From a virus: 23,381 bases of DNA. The stretch spans positions 1 to 23,381 of IMG/VR virus record IMGVR_UViG_3300035698_015889. One strand, written 5' to 3'. Each line of letters opens with the position of its first letter. The stretch's first letter is position 1. The notes below the pieces were generated by a model that was not told where the DNA came from, searched no databases, and saw only the letters and a list, made by a program, of their open reading frames with translations. The translations under genes and the position numbers were made by a program. Shown here one piece after another: positions 1 through 7,683 of the stretch.

Positions 1-27
1 GGCTGGCATATCGCAGATTATGATTAG
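1..27 (+). CDS. Possible 3' end of an upstream gene (partial)
   Basis: Frame 1 reads eight residues (GWHIADYD) to a TAG at 25-27, eleven bases before the next gene. This could be the tail of an upstream gene, and a small terminase subunit would be the usual neighbour. A second frame is also open, to a TAA at 35-37, so the choice of frame is uncertain. Nothing about function can be read from so short a piece. Confidence 0.25.
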   Translation, partial: GWHIADYD

Positions 28-37
28 AGGAGAATAA

Positions 38-550
38 ATGGGTAAAGATCATCCTAATGTAACACATGGACATTCATTAAAGGGTAAAAAAACAGATATC
101 TATCAATGTTGGGAAAACATGAAAAGAAGATGTAATTATCCCAAAAGCCCTTCTTACAAGAACTATGGCGCACGCGGCATTAAGGTCTGTAAGCGCTGGG
201 ATAAGTTTGAAAACTTCCTTGCAGATATGGGAGAACCACCTAAAGGGCTTACTATAGATCGGATTGATAATGATGGGAATTATGAAACCTCTAACTGTAG
301 ATGGGCAACATCTAGCGAGCAAGCATTTAACAGAAGAAAACGTGCACTAAAACATAGCAAATATATGGGTGTTTCTTGGAGCAAGGGAAGAAATAAGTGG
401 CAAGTACAGATAACAAAAAACAAAAAGCATATTAGTTTAGGGCGATATGAAAGTGAAGAAGATGCTGCCGAGTGTTATGATATGGCCAGGTATCTGTTGT
501 TAAACTTAAGGGACTGCCCTAACAGAAAAATAAGAAATGCTACAACTTGA
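38..550 (+). CDS. HNH homing-type endonuclease with AP2 DNA-binding domain
   Basis: A 170-residue protein that probably nicks or cuts DNA and may spread itself as a free-standing homing endonuclease. The N-terminal half carries the phage HNH pattern: YQCWENMKRRC near residue 22, then YGARGIKVCKRW, then LTIDRIDNDGNYETSNCRW near residues 71-89, including the D-N-C-W positions typical of this family. Residues about 107-155 look like an AP2 domain (KYMGVSWSKGRNKWQVQI, followed by a LGRYESEEDAA-type segment), a pairing common in phage homing enzymes. The start has a good SD (GAGGAG) upstream. The 3' end overlaps the terminase start by 14 bases, which suggests either precise insertion or coupled expression. 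HNH proteins beside terminases sometimes assist packaging, but the AP2 domain favours the homing reading. Confidence 0.9.
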   Translation: MGKDHPNVTHGHSLKGKKTDIYQCWENMKRRCNYPKSPSYKNYGARGIKVCKRWDKFENFLADMGEPPKGLTIDRIDNDGNYETSNCRWATSSEQAFNRRKRALKHSKYMGVSWSKGRNKWQVQITKNKKHISLGRYESEEDAAECYDMARYLLLNLRDCPNRKIRNATT

Positions 551-2012
551 AGATCCATCATGGAGGCTAAGCAATCTCTACTACATCAAAGATAAGCAGG
601 GAAAAAAGATTCTGTTCCAGCCAAACGTAATACAGCGATTAATTAATAAGCAGCGCACTAAGAGAATTATGATCCTTAAGCCAAGGCAAATAGGATGCTC
701 AACACAGGAGATCTTAAGGAAATTTGATAAGTGCATCTGGAAAAGAAACCAAACATTCTGTATTCTGGCCCATGAGCGCCCTGCATTAAAGAAGCTTTTC
801 GAAATAGTTAAATTTGCTTATAATAATATGCCTGAAAACCTTAAGCCTCCTCTTGACAAAGGTGAGGGGTCACTTTACGAGATGCGCTTTCCTGTTCAAA
901 ATTCAAAAGTATATGTAGCTTTGGAGTCTAGGGGTGATACAATTCAATTACTTCATGTCTCAGAATTTGCCTTCATCAAAGATCAGAAAAAGGTTGACGC
1001 AACGCTTCAGGCTGTACCTATCGACGGTGAGGTTACTTTGGAGACCACTCCCCACGGGATGAATTTCTTTTACGACGCATGGCTAGATAAAGAATCAACA
1101 TTTACAAAACTATTTTTCCCATGGTTTTTGAACCCTGAATATGCACTTGATTTGCCAGTTGGTAAGTATAGTGAGGATGAGAAAGCTCTAGTTGAAAATG
1201 CAATAAGATATAATGTCGATATCACTCCGCAGCAAATAGCATTTAGAAGGTTTAAACAAAGCGAGAGTAAAGAGCTATTCTTACAGGAGTACACTGAAAC
1301 ACCCACGTCCTGTTTCTTAGCATCGGGAGCAGCCTATTTTAACCTAGACATAGTAAAGCAACGAATGGACGCCCTGGGGGAACCTCAAGCCTCTGGTGAG
1401 ACTTATAATATTTATGCAAACGCTAATAACTTCTTGCATTATGTAATTGGGGCAGACACAAGTGAAGGAATAGGGGGAGATAATAGCGCTGCAAGTGTTC
1501 GCTGCGTTGAGACTCAAGAACAAGTTGAAGCAATATGCGGTGATTGGAAACCGAGTGACTTTGCTAAGATCCTATACGACCTGGGCAAAAAGTATCAACA
1601 TGGGTCAGGAATGTTCCCGCTCCTCGGCGTAGAAAGAAATAATCATGGACACGCTGTGTTACTAGAACTCTCCCCTCAACACCTTAATTATTCAAACGTA
1701 TTTTATGATAAAGATTCTCGGGCTGGATGGTTGTCAAACATGGTATCAAGACCTGTCACGATTAATACATATAAAGATTTTATTGAAGATTATCCAAACA
1801 AATTTAACGATAGAGAAACATTGGTTGAGTGTCTAAGTTTTGTGAACATAAAAGGTAAGCCTCAAGCGGTCGATGGCAAACATGACGATAGAATTATTGC
1901 AGACGCCATCTGCACAATGATGCTTACAAAATCAACAGTCCATTCTTCATTCCAAGAAATGGATGATAAAAAAACAACTACAGCCCCTGGCATTAACGAA
2001 ACTGTATGGTAA
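537..2012 (+). CDS. Terminase large subunit (DNA-packaging ATPase/nuclease)
   Basis: The 491-residue motor that pumps phage DNA into the prohead and cuts it. The N-terminal ATPase shows a variant Walker A, KPRQIGCST at 48-56, Walker B ending in the catalytic glutamate, LLHVSE at 138-143, and the coupling motif TTPHG at 170-174. The C-terminal RNase H-like nuclease shows acidic residues at D307 (IGADTSEG), E366 (VERNNHG) and D450/D451 (HDDRIIADA). Length and motif spacing are normal for a large terminase, so the protein looks intact despite overlapping the endonuclease gene upstream. The SD before its ATG is weak, so translation is probably coupled to the upstream gene. A DUF935-type portal gene downstream fits the Mu gp28 to gp29 order. 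Confidence 0.95.
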   Translation: MLQLEDPSWRLSNLYYIKDKQGKKILFQPNVIQRLINKQRTKRIMILKPRQIGCSTQEILRKFDKCIWKRNQTFCILAHERPALKKLFEIVKFAYNNMPENLKPPLDKGEGSLYEMRFPVQNSKVYVALESRGDTIQLLHVSEFAFIKDQKKVDATLQAVPIDGEVTLETTPHGMNFFYDAWLDKESTFTKLFFPWFLNPEYALDLPVGKYSEDEKALVENAIRYNVDITPQQIAFRRFKQSESKELFLQEYTETPTSCFLASGAAYFNLDIVKQRMDALGEPQASGETYNIYANANNFLHYVIGADTSEGIGGDNSAASVRCVETQEQVEAICGDWKPSDFAKILYDLGKKYQHGSGMFPLLGVERNNHGHAVLLELSPQHLNYSNVFYDKDSRAGWLSNMVSRPVTINTYKDFIEDYPNKFNDRETLVECLSFVNIKGKPQAVDGKHDDRIIADAICTMMLTKSTVHSSFQEMDDKKTTTAPGINETVW

Positions 2013-2021
2013 TGTGTTAAC

Positions 2022-2051
2022 CTGCAAATTCCCCTTGAAAAATAATATAAT
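2022..2051 (+). promoter_or_regulatory. Probable promoter for the head operon
   Basis: The 69-base gap between terminase and portal holds a perfect -10 hexamer, TATAAT at 2046-2051, with CTGCAA at 2022-2027 as a weak -35 at an 18-base spacing. The portal start follows 30 bases after the -10, behind an AGGGGG SD at 2070-2075. The 13-mer AAAAATAATATAA at 2038-2050 recurs in the leader of the tail operon at 13703-13715. An alternative -35, TTGAAA at 2035, has no well-spaced -10. Confidence 0.55.
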
Positions 2052-2081
2052 TGTGTTCTAATTATACATAGGGGGAAATTC

Positions 2082-4286
2082 ATGGCTAATTTTATTACGC
2101 GGCTTTTCAAAAAAAAGTCAGTTGAATTTAAAGAGGTTACGGATAATCGCGTTACTGTCTCTGAAAGTGGCACAAGCGGAACTGCTGTTTATTCAGGTTA
2201 TTTTGATGAAGAATATCTTACCGACCTACAAGGCAAAGAAGCCGCTGATGCATACGATAAGATGAGAAGAAACGACTCTCAGGTTAAGCTTGCTCTTTCT
2301 TCTGTCATGAACCCTATTATTGGAGCACAATGGAATGTTGAGCCTGCTGGTGATGAGGGTGAGCAAGAAAAACATGCCGAGTTTCTAAAGTTTATTTTCT
2401 TTGAGGATCTCGACAGAACCTGGGATGAGAAGCTTAGAGAAATACTTTCTTTCATAACATTTGGCTATTCTATATTTGAGAAAGTTCATAAGTTAGTAAA
2501 AGACAACAGCGAATGGGGCGATTATGTAGGCTTTAAGAAGTTAGGCTTCCGCTCCCCAAGGACTATTGAGAAATGGAACTTTGTAAATAAAGAACTTAGC
2601 AGTATTACACAAGAGGCGTACGGAGATTTAGAAGCATCAGTAGACATGCCGGTTGAAGACCTAGTCCTATTCAACATGGATCAGGAAGGTGATAACTACG
2701 AGGGCATAGCAGGGCTTAGAACTTGCTACGGCCCATGGTTCAGAAAAAATCAATACTTAAAATTCATGGGGGCTGGCATTGAGAAATCTGCCATTCCTAC
2801 ACCTGTCGGGAAGTACCCAGCAGGCCAGGGAAATAGTGGAGACTTCACTCGCTTCAAAAACGCTCTTGAAAGTCTAGTGTCACACCAGAAAAATTATGTT
2901 GTTCTACCCAATGCCGAAGGGCAAATATGGGATATTGAATTTGCTAAGATGAACTTCGATGCTGATAAAATAAAATCAGCAATAGACTATGAAGATCAGT
3001 CAATCATGCGCGCCTTTGTTGCTCAGTTCTTAATGCTAGGCTCTAGTAACACAGGCTCATGGGCACTTTCCACGGATCAGTCAGACTTCTTTTTAAATGG
3101 AATTATTTATATTGCAAATATCATCACCGATAAGCTTAACATCTTAGGTAAGGAACTTATTGACTTAAACTTTGGCCCTCAAGAAGCTTACCCATACCTT
3201 AAGCACAGTGGAATAAAAGATAAGGCAGGAAAAGAATTTGCAGAGGTTCTAGGGATACTTAAGAACGCTTCTCTCCTTCGCACTGATGATAGATTGTTTA
3301 CATTTATTCGTGAACGCTACGAGCTACCTGAAGAAGATGAGGAAAGCAGAACTCAACCACTAGCTATAAACCCACTACTGCCTCCAGCAGGTGATAAAAA
3401 AGAAGCTCCTAAAAATACTGCCATTCCAAAAGAAGTTGAGAAGGAAATTGAGGAAGAAAAAGAACTTGGTGAAGTAAACCTCTCAGAGCAAAAAAGACAA
3501 ATAGAACTCTCAACGAAAAAGCTTGATGAGTTTTATAAAGAAAACCTACCTAAGATATCTAACGATCTTGTTAATCAAGTAATAACCAATTTTAAGAAAG
3601 CAACAGACGCTCAAAAGGTAAACTCTGCGAAGGGCATTGAGCCTAAGTTTTCGGCTGCTTATAAAAAAGATTTAGCAGTTGTACTTCATGAGATTGTTAA
3701 CATGTCAGTGGTTAAGGCAAGCGCTGAATTTAAGAAGGGTGCCAAGCTCTCAGAGATACAGTTTAAAGATCCTAAGTATACAAGCAAGAATAAAAAATAT
3801 GTTTCCGCTTTAGCAGATGGCCTAACAATCACACAGCTTGATGATTTAAAGAAAGCTACTATATTAAAGTTTGCAAGCTCTGAGGCATACACTAAAGACC
3901 CTAGTCTTATACAGCAAGACCTTAACGAGGCAACAACATTCAAAGAAAAACAGATTGTTGCCGGAGCTGGAACTGTAGGTAGCCAAGCTTATAATACAGC
4001 TAGAGAGAACTTCTTCTTTGACGATGAGATGAAAAAGGAGATAGAATCTTTTACATACATGAACGATGTGCCTGTGTCTGCAATATGTATAGCACTAACA
4101 GGGAAAACATTCTCGATAGAAGATAGTAAATCTTTACAATACACACCTCCAAATCATCCAAATTGTAAAAGCTTTCTATCACCTAACTTTAGAGTAGCCA
4201 AGAATAACCCAAAGCCTACAGGACTAAAACCATCTGAGTCTTCGCAGAAGTCTAAAAGTTTAAAGGAGGAGAATAATGGAAAGTAA
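2082..4286 (+). CDS. Portal protein (DUF935/Mu gp29-like) fused to a MuF-like head morphogenesis domain
   Basis: A 734-residue protein. Residues 1 to about 440 match the DUF935 portal family in pattern: an early segment of about DAYDKMRRNDSQVKLAL, FGYSIFEKV, a GLRTCYGPW region, and the AQFLMLGSSNTGSWALS stretch typical of these portals. Portals form the ring at the vertex through which DNA enters. Residues about 440-480 are a highly charged linker. Residues about 480-720 resemble the MuF/SPP1 gp7 minor head protein: NTARENF near 638, a C-I-A-L-T-G-K-T-F segment near 670 and PPNHPNCKSF near 690, which corresponds to the usual H-P-x-C ending. The two functions are normally separate adjacent genes, so this is a natural fusion in one frame. 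The 3' end overlaps the protease gene by 11 bases. The portal half is secure and the MuF half is likely. Confidence 0.9.
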   Translation: MANFITRLFKKKSVEFKEVTDNRVTVSESGTSGTAVYSGYFDEEYLTDLQGKEAADAYDKMRRNDSQVKLALSSVMNPIIGAQWNVEPAGDEGEQEKHAEFLKFIFFEDLDRTWDEKLREILSFITFGYSIFEKVHKLVKDNSEWGDYVGFKKLGFRSPRTIEKWNFVNKELSSITQEAYGDLEASVDMPVEDLVLFNMDQEGDNYEGIAGLRTCYGPWFRKNQYLKFMGAGIEKSAIPTPVGKYPAGQGNSGDFTRFKNALESLVSHQKNYVVLPNAEGQIWDIEFAKMNFDADKIKSAIDYEDQSIMRAFVAQFLMLGSSNTGSWALSTDQSDFFLNGIIYIANIITDKLNILGKELIDLNFGPQEAYPYLKHSGIKDKAGKEFAEVLGILKNASLLRTDDRLFTFIRERYELPEEDEESRTQPLAINPLLPPAGDKKEAPKNTAIPKEVEKEIEEEKELGEVNLSEQKRQIELSTKKLDEFYKENLPKISNDLVNQVITNFKKATDAQKVNSAKGIEPKFSAAYKKDLAVVLHEIVNMSVVKASAEFKKGAKLSEIQFKDPKYTSKNKKYVSALADGLTITQLDDLKKATILKFASSEAYTKDPSLIQQDLNEATTFKEKQIVAGAGTVGSQAYNTARENFFFDDEMKKEIESFTYMNDVPVSAICIALTGKTFSIEDSKSLQYTPPNHPNCKSFLSPNFRVAKNNPKPTGLKPSESSQKSKSLKEENNGK

Positions 4287-5250
4287 AAAATGGATTACCA
4301 ACATCACCGAGAAAACAAATGTTCGCTTCAACGAGGAACTAAAAGACGACATAGAAGCAGGTGGCAAGCATGCTCCTGAGTGGATACAGATTTTAAAGAC
4401 TGGTGAATGGGATCATTACTTATATGGAAAAATGAAAATCACTTCTGAACATCTACAGCAAATGAAAAAGAACTTCGATGATAGAATCAGAGGTGTTGAT
4501 TTGGCCGTTGATTATTCTCACGATTCTGGTGGTGTGGCTGCTGGTTGGTTCGAGGCAATAGAGCTTGAGAAAGATAACACTCAACTCTGGGCTAGGATTA
4601 AATGGACGCCTTCTGCTAAACAGAAACTTGAGGATCAGGAATTTAGATATATTTCTGCTGATTTTGATTTTGACTATAAAGATGCAGAGACAAGAAAGGG
4701 GTTCAAGGCAGTATTGTTGGGGTGTGCTTTGACTAACAGGCCTTTCTTAAAAGATATGTCACCAACAACGGAACTTTCAGAAAAAAAGAAAATGGAGGAC
4801 GAATTAATGGAAAAACAGTTGGAAGAACTCAAAAAAGACAAAGTTACATTGTCTGAAAAGATTTCAACATTAGAGACAGAGAAAAAAGGTTTAGAAAAAC
4901 AACTCTCTGATTCTAAAGAAGAGATTGAAAAAGAGAAGAGAGCCAAAGACTTCCAGAAATTGCTTGACGAAAGAAAAGCTGTACCTGCACAAAAAGATGC
5001 ATATATGAAAAATGATATGAATGCTTTTGTAAAGGCTGCCACACAAGTTAAGCTAAATGAAGAAGAAAAAGGCGCTGGAGAAGAAAAGAAAAAGGAAGAG
5101 AATAAAGAGGAAGAAATTAAGGAAGCAGACCTAGACAAAAAAGTTGAAGAAGTTAAGGAAGAAAAGAAACTTTCTTATGCTGAAGCTCTAAGTTATGTCC
5201 TTAATGAGTTTCCTAAATATCGTGAATATTATGATAAGAAGGAGGCGTAA
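4276..5250 (+). CDS. Prohead protease with C-terminal scaffold (Mu gpI-like)
   Basis: A 324-residue protein expected to cleave head proteins and itself during capsid maturation. The N-terminal 170 residues resemble the Mu gpI protease family: EWIQILKTGEW, then VDLAVDYSHDSGG near 74-86 with its histidine and acidic residues, then FRYISADF and an ALTNRPF segment typical of the end of the protease. From about residue 172 the protein becomes a long lysine/glutamate-rich coiled coil (LEELKKDKVTLSEKISTLET and on), the signature of a scaffold that fills the prohead before DNA enters. The gene starts behind GGAGGAG and overlaps the portal by 11 bases. A nested start at 4807 probably also makes the scaffold alone, as in Mu I/Z. 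Confidence 0.88.
   Translation: MESKKWITNITEKTNVRFNEELKDDIEAGGKHAPEWIQILKTGEWDHYLYGKMKITSEHLQQMKKNFDDRIRGVDLAVDYSHDSGGVAAGWFEAIELEKDNTQLWARIKWTPSAKQKLEDQEFRYISADFDFDYKDAETRKGFKAVLLGCALTNRPFLKDMSPTTELSEKKKMEDELMEKQLEELKKDKVTLSEKISTLETEKKGLEKQLSDSKEEIEKEKRAKDFQKLLDERKAVPAQKDAYMKNDMNAFVKAATQVKLNEEEKGAGEEKKKEENKEEEIKEADLDKKVEEVKEEKKLSYAEALSYVLNEFPKYREYYDKKEA
4807..5250 (+). CDS. Nested scaffold protein from an internal in-frame start (Mu gpZ-like)
   Basis: ATG at 4807 is in frame with the protease gene (Met178) and lies 8 bases after a perfect GGAGG at 4794-4798, an SD better than those of several real starts here. Starting there gives a 147-residue protein (MEKQLEELKKDKVTLSE and on) that is just the coiled-coil scaffold without the protease. 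This arrangement is known from Mu I/Z and lambda C/Nu3. A competing in-frame ATG at 4792 has no SD. The product is inferred from position, not shown. Confidence 0.7.
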   Translation: MEKQLEELKKDKVTLSEKISTLETEKKGLEKQLSDSKEEIEKEKRAKDFQKLLDERKAVPAQKDAYMKNDMNAFVKAATQVKLNEEEKGAGEEKKKEENKEEEIKEADLDKKVEEVKEEKKLSYAEALSYVLNEFPKYREYYDKKEA

Positions 5251-5646
5251 ATGGCAAGCGTACCAAGTCATAGGTTTATGAAGAGTTACATTACAGCACA
5301 AGACTACGAAACAACTGGCCAATATTTGTTCATGAAAATTGGAACAAGTAACCAGATATGTACAATTTGTGATACTAAGGGCGAAGCAGCTCTTGGTGTT
5401 TTACAGAGTGCTTCAGGTTCAGCTAAAACATGTGAAGTCGCTTTAATCGGCGGCGCAGCTCTAGTAGAGTGTGGCGAATCAATTACAGCTTTAAATCAAG
5501 TTACTACCAATACTTCTGGAGAGGCCATCGTACCAGACACAGCCGGCCAGCAAGTTCTAGGAACTGCTTTAGAAGATGGCGTTGATGGTGACATCATTGC
5601 AGTAATGTTAAGTGCTGGTGGAGAAGCTCACGCAGCAGAAGCGTAG
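5251..5646 (+). CDS. Head decoration/cement protein (DUF2190-like)
   Basis: A 131-residue small protein between protease/scaffold and major capsid, the usual place for a capsid decoration protein that stabilises the shell after expansion. Its pattern fits the DUF2190-like group: a GEAALGVLQSAS region, then VALIGGAALVECGESITALN, a Gly-rich segment and a C-terminal LGTALEDGVDGDIIAVML, reading as a small beta-rich domain. The start follows the protease stop directly behind AAGGAGG. Assignment rests mainly on position and fold-like pattern. A minor head protein of another type is possible. Confidence 0.7.
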   Translation: MASVPSHRFMKSYITAQDYETTGQYLFMKIGTSNQICTICDTKGEAALGVLQSASGSAKTCEVALIGGAALVECGESITALNQVTTNTSGEAIVPDTAGQQVLGTALEDGVDGDIIAVMLSAGGEAHAAEA

Positions 5647-5671
5647 AAAATAATTTAAGGGAGGATTTAAA

Positions 5672-6607
5672 ATGGCAAAGTTAGAAGCACAGGTTGATAA
5701 ATATTTAACCAATGCAAGCCGAGGACTGTTCCCTTCAAAGTTCAATTTCATAGCAGACAAAGTTTTACCTAAAATTATGGTTAAACAAACATCTGGTTTG
5801 ATTGGATCTTATGATAAAGAACATCTTCGCATAGTAAACTCAGTTATGGGCGGACGTGGAGAAGCCCCTAGAGTTGATGTTGGAACAAAATCATCTAACA
5901 CATACCTAATTGAAAAACATGGATTAAGTGATATAGTTTCTGAAGAAGATTATGATAATGTTGAAGCTCCTTTTGATGCAGAGCTTGACTCAGTTAATTT
6001 TCTTCTTTCAAGATTATGGTTAGGCAAAGAGAAAGCACTTGCTGACTCTTTAACTTCAAGTTCAGTAATGACAAATTACACAACTCTTTCTGGCTCACAG
6101 CAATGGAGTGATTGGACAAATTCTGATCCACTCTCAGACCTTAAGACAGCTAGAGTTGCAGTAAGAGATGCTTGTGGTATAGCACCCAACAGTGCAATAC
6201 TTGAATGGGAAGTAGCTGATACTTTACGTTATCATCCAGCAATCCTTGAGAGCTTAGGTTTCTCAAGAGCACGCGCTGGTCAGCTAACTGACGATGATTT
6301 AAAGAAAGCCCTTGATGTACAGAATCTATATGTTGGAAGTGCAATGTATAATTCAAGCAATCAAGGTCAAACTGATTCTCTTGGTAAGATCTGGGGAACA
6401 AATGCAGTAATGTATTATTCACCCCCAGCTCCTACAAAAAGAGATCAAGCACTAGGGTTTTATGTGGCTAGAGGTAGTGAAAGACAGGTTTACAAAAACA
6501 ATGTTAATAACCCACCTAAAGCTAAAGAAATAATCGTAATTGACAGCTATGATTTTATAATCACTGATGTCAACTGTGGGTACTTAATCGCAGGAGCCAT
6601 TGGATAA
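5672..6607 (+). CDS. Major capsid protein (HK97-fold)
   Basis: A 311-residue protein likely to form the head shell. The sequence pattern fits HK97-fold capsid proteins of the Mu-like and related groups: an early LPKIMVKQTSGLIGSYDK segment, DIVSEEDYDNVEAPFDAE near residue 90, an E-rich long helix region (RLWLGKEKALADSL), and a C-terminal beta section (GFYVARGSERQVYKNN, then DSYDFIITDVNCGYLIAG). It has a strong SD (GGGAGG) and a size typical of this protein. The protease and decoration genes directly upstream support the call. No cleavable delta domain is obvious, as the scaffold is separate. Confidence 0.9.
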   Translation: MAKLEAQVDKYLTNASRGLFPSKFNFIADKVLPKIMVKQTSGLIGSYDKEHLRIVNSVMGGRGEAPRVDVGTKSSNTYLIEKHGLSDIVSEEDYDNVEAPFDAELDSVNFLLSRLWLGKEKALADSLTSSSVMTNYTTLSGSQQWSDWTNSDPLSDLKTARVAVRDACGIAPNSAILEWEVADTLRYHPAILESLGFSRARAGQLTDDDLKKALDVQNLYVGSAMYNSSNQGQTDSLGKIWGTNAVMYYSPPAPTKRDQALGFYVARGSERQVYKNNVNNPPKAKEIIVIDSYDFIITDVNCGYLIAGAIG

Positions 6608-6616
6608 GGAGGATTT

Positions 6617-7288
6617 ATGAAAAAAGTTTTAATTATCCTACTAAGCTTAGTGGCTTTTACATTACAAGCAAAATCCTATGATAGAAATTGGGGAAGGGAT
6701 CTTAAGCTTCCTTCTCAGCACCTTTTGGAAAAAATAACAATAAGCTCTCCAGCATTAGCAAGCACATCCCTTATTTTTGGGATAAATGCTAATGATGGTG
6801 ACACTACTGGCGTTGTAACAACTGTTACTACTGGCATCACTAACCCTGATGTTCCTAGAACTCTTGTTGTTAACACTGTAGAGTCAACCGCTGGTGACAT
6901 TCTACCTGGCTTTGTAACTATTACTGGAACAAATATTTTTAATGCAGTAATTAGCGAAGCCTTTTCTATTGCTTACGACCAAACATTAGCAAAAACAGGT
7001 ACCAAAGCATTTAAGACTATTACATCAATTCAATTCCCAATCGAAGGAGGCTCTTATGGGGCAAAGTGGTGGGTTGGAACAACTGATGCATTAGGTCTTG
7101 ATAAATGTATTGCTGTTGCTGGTGATATTGGTTGGGCGCATCTTGATGGAGCTTTTGAGACTACTGATCCTACTTGTGTTGCTGATGCCGATGAGGTAGA
7201 AAAGAATACATGTGATATCAATGGTACTCTAAATGACTCTAAAGATGTTGTTATTTATTTTATCCAGAACTTTAGGTGTTTACCTTAA
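6617..7288 (+). CDS. Virion-type protein with an N-terminal signal peptide
   Basis: A 223-residue protein directly after the major capsid gene (10-base gap, SD AAGGAGG). The N-terminus is a classic Sec signal peptide: MKK, a hydrophobic core (VLIILLSLVAF), then LQA/KS as a plausible signal peptidase site near residue 18. Residues about 80-165 (NPDVPRTLVV, FVTITGTN, SEAFSI, KAFKTITSIQFP, VGTTDALGLD) resemble a beta-rich domain seen in phage structural proteins. The last 65 residues hold all four cysteines (DKC, PTC, NTC and the final RC), an even number that fits disulfides outside the cytoplasm. A signal peptide inside a head operon is odd. It may be an exported accessory protein, or the hydrophobic N-terminus may have another role. 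Function unknown. Confidence 0.75.
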   Translation: MKKVLIILLSLVAFTLQAKSYDRNWGRDLKLPSQHLLEKITISSPALASTSLIFGINANDGDTTGVVTTVTTGITNPDVPRTLVVNTVESTAGDILPGFVTITGTNIFNAVISEAFSIAYDQTLAKTGTKAFKTITSIQFPIEGGSYGAKWWVGTTDALGLDKCIAVAGDIGWAHLDGAFETTDPTCVADADEVEKNTCDINGTLNDSKDVVIYFIQNFRCLP

Positions 7289-7297
7289 GGAGGAAAC

Positions 7298-7636
7298 ATG
7301 TCAGACTTTGTATGCTTAAAAAACTTCAAAAGTGGTCGAAGATATTTCAAAGCGGGTGAACTTTATGATGGTGATGACCAAAGACTTTTATTGAATGAAG
7401 GTTTTATAAAGGGGTCAACGGTAAAAGAAAAGTCAGCGGCTAAAGAATTAGAGATTGAAGTTAAAAAGCAAGCTGCTAAAAAGCAAGCCTTAACAAAAAA
7501 GCTTGAGGCTGAAAGAGAGCACGCAGTAAAAGCAAGAATGGCTGCTAGGAAAAAAATGGGATCTGTAAATAAAAAACTAGCCGTAGAAGGCAAGAAAGAA
7601 ATTTCAGAACTCAACAAAAAAGCATTAAGCAAATAA
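7298..7636 (+). CDS. Small basic coiled-coil protein of the head region
   Basis: A 112-residue protein of unknown function. The first 40 residues are a small mixed domain (FVCLKNFKSGRRYFKAGELY). The rest is a lysine/alanine/glutamate-rich helix, probably a coiled coil (KELEIEVKKQAAKKQALTKK, then repeats of AEREHAVKARMAARKKM). SD AAGGAGG lies 5 bases before the ATG. Position between the signal-peptide protein and the connector gene suggests a minor head or assembly factor. I do not recognise a family. Confidence 0.65.
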   Translation: MSDFVCLKNFKSGRRYFKAGELYDGDDQRLLLNEGFIKGSTVKEKSAAKELEIEVKKQAAKKQALTKKLEAEREHAVKARMAARKKMGSVNKKLAVEGKKEISELNKKALSK

Positions 7637-7643
7637 CATACTA

Positions 7644-7667
7644 TAGGGAGGGTGCAAGCTCTCCCTA
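7644..7667 (+). repeat. Perfect inverted repeat in the leader of the connector gene
   Basis: TAGGGAG at 7644-7650 is exactly complementary to CTCCCTA at 7661-7667, with a 10-base loop. It lies in the 47-base gap before the 7684 gene. No T-tract follows, so it is not a standard terminator. It may affect RNA stability or translation of the next gene. Confidence 0.5.
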
Positions 7668-7683
7668 GCTCTAAGGGGGACAA

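Noticed and set aside
1862-2173. Minus-strand frame of 103 codons over the terminase-portal gap
   Set aside because: It lies mostly opposite two well-supported genes, has no family-like pattern and crosses the promoter region; a shadow frame.
7629-7651. T7-type promoter look-alike (ACTATAGGGAG)
   Set aside because: Only the 3' part matches; the recognition part upstream does not, and no single-subunit RNA polymerase gene is seen.
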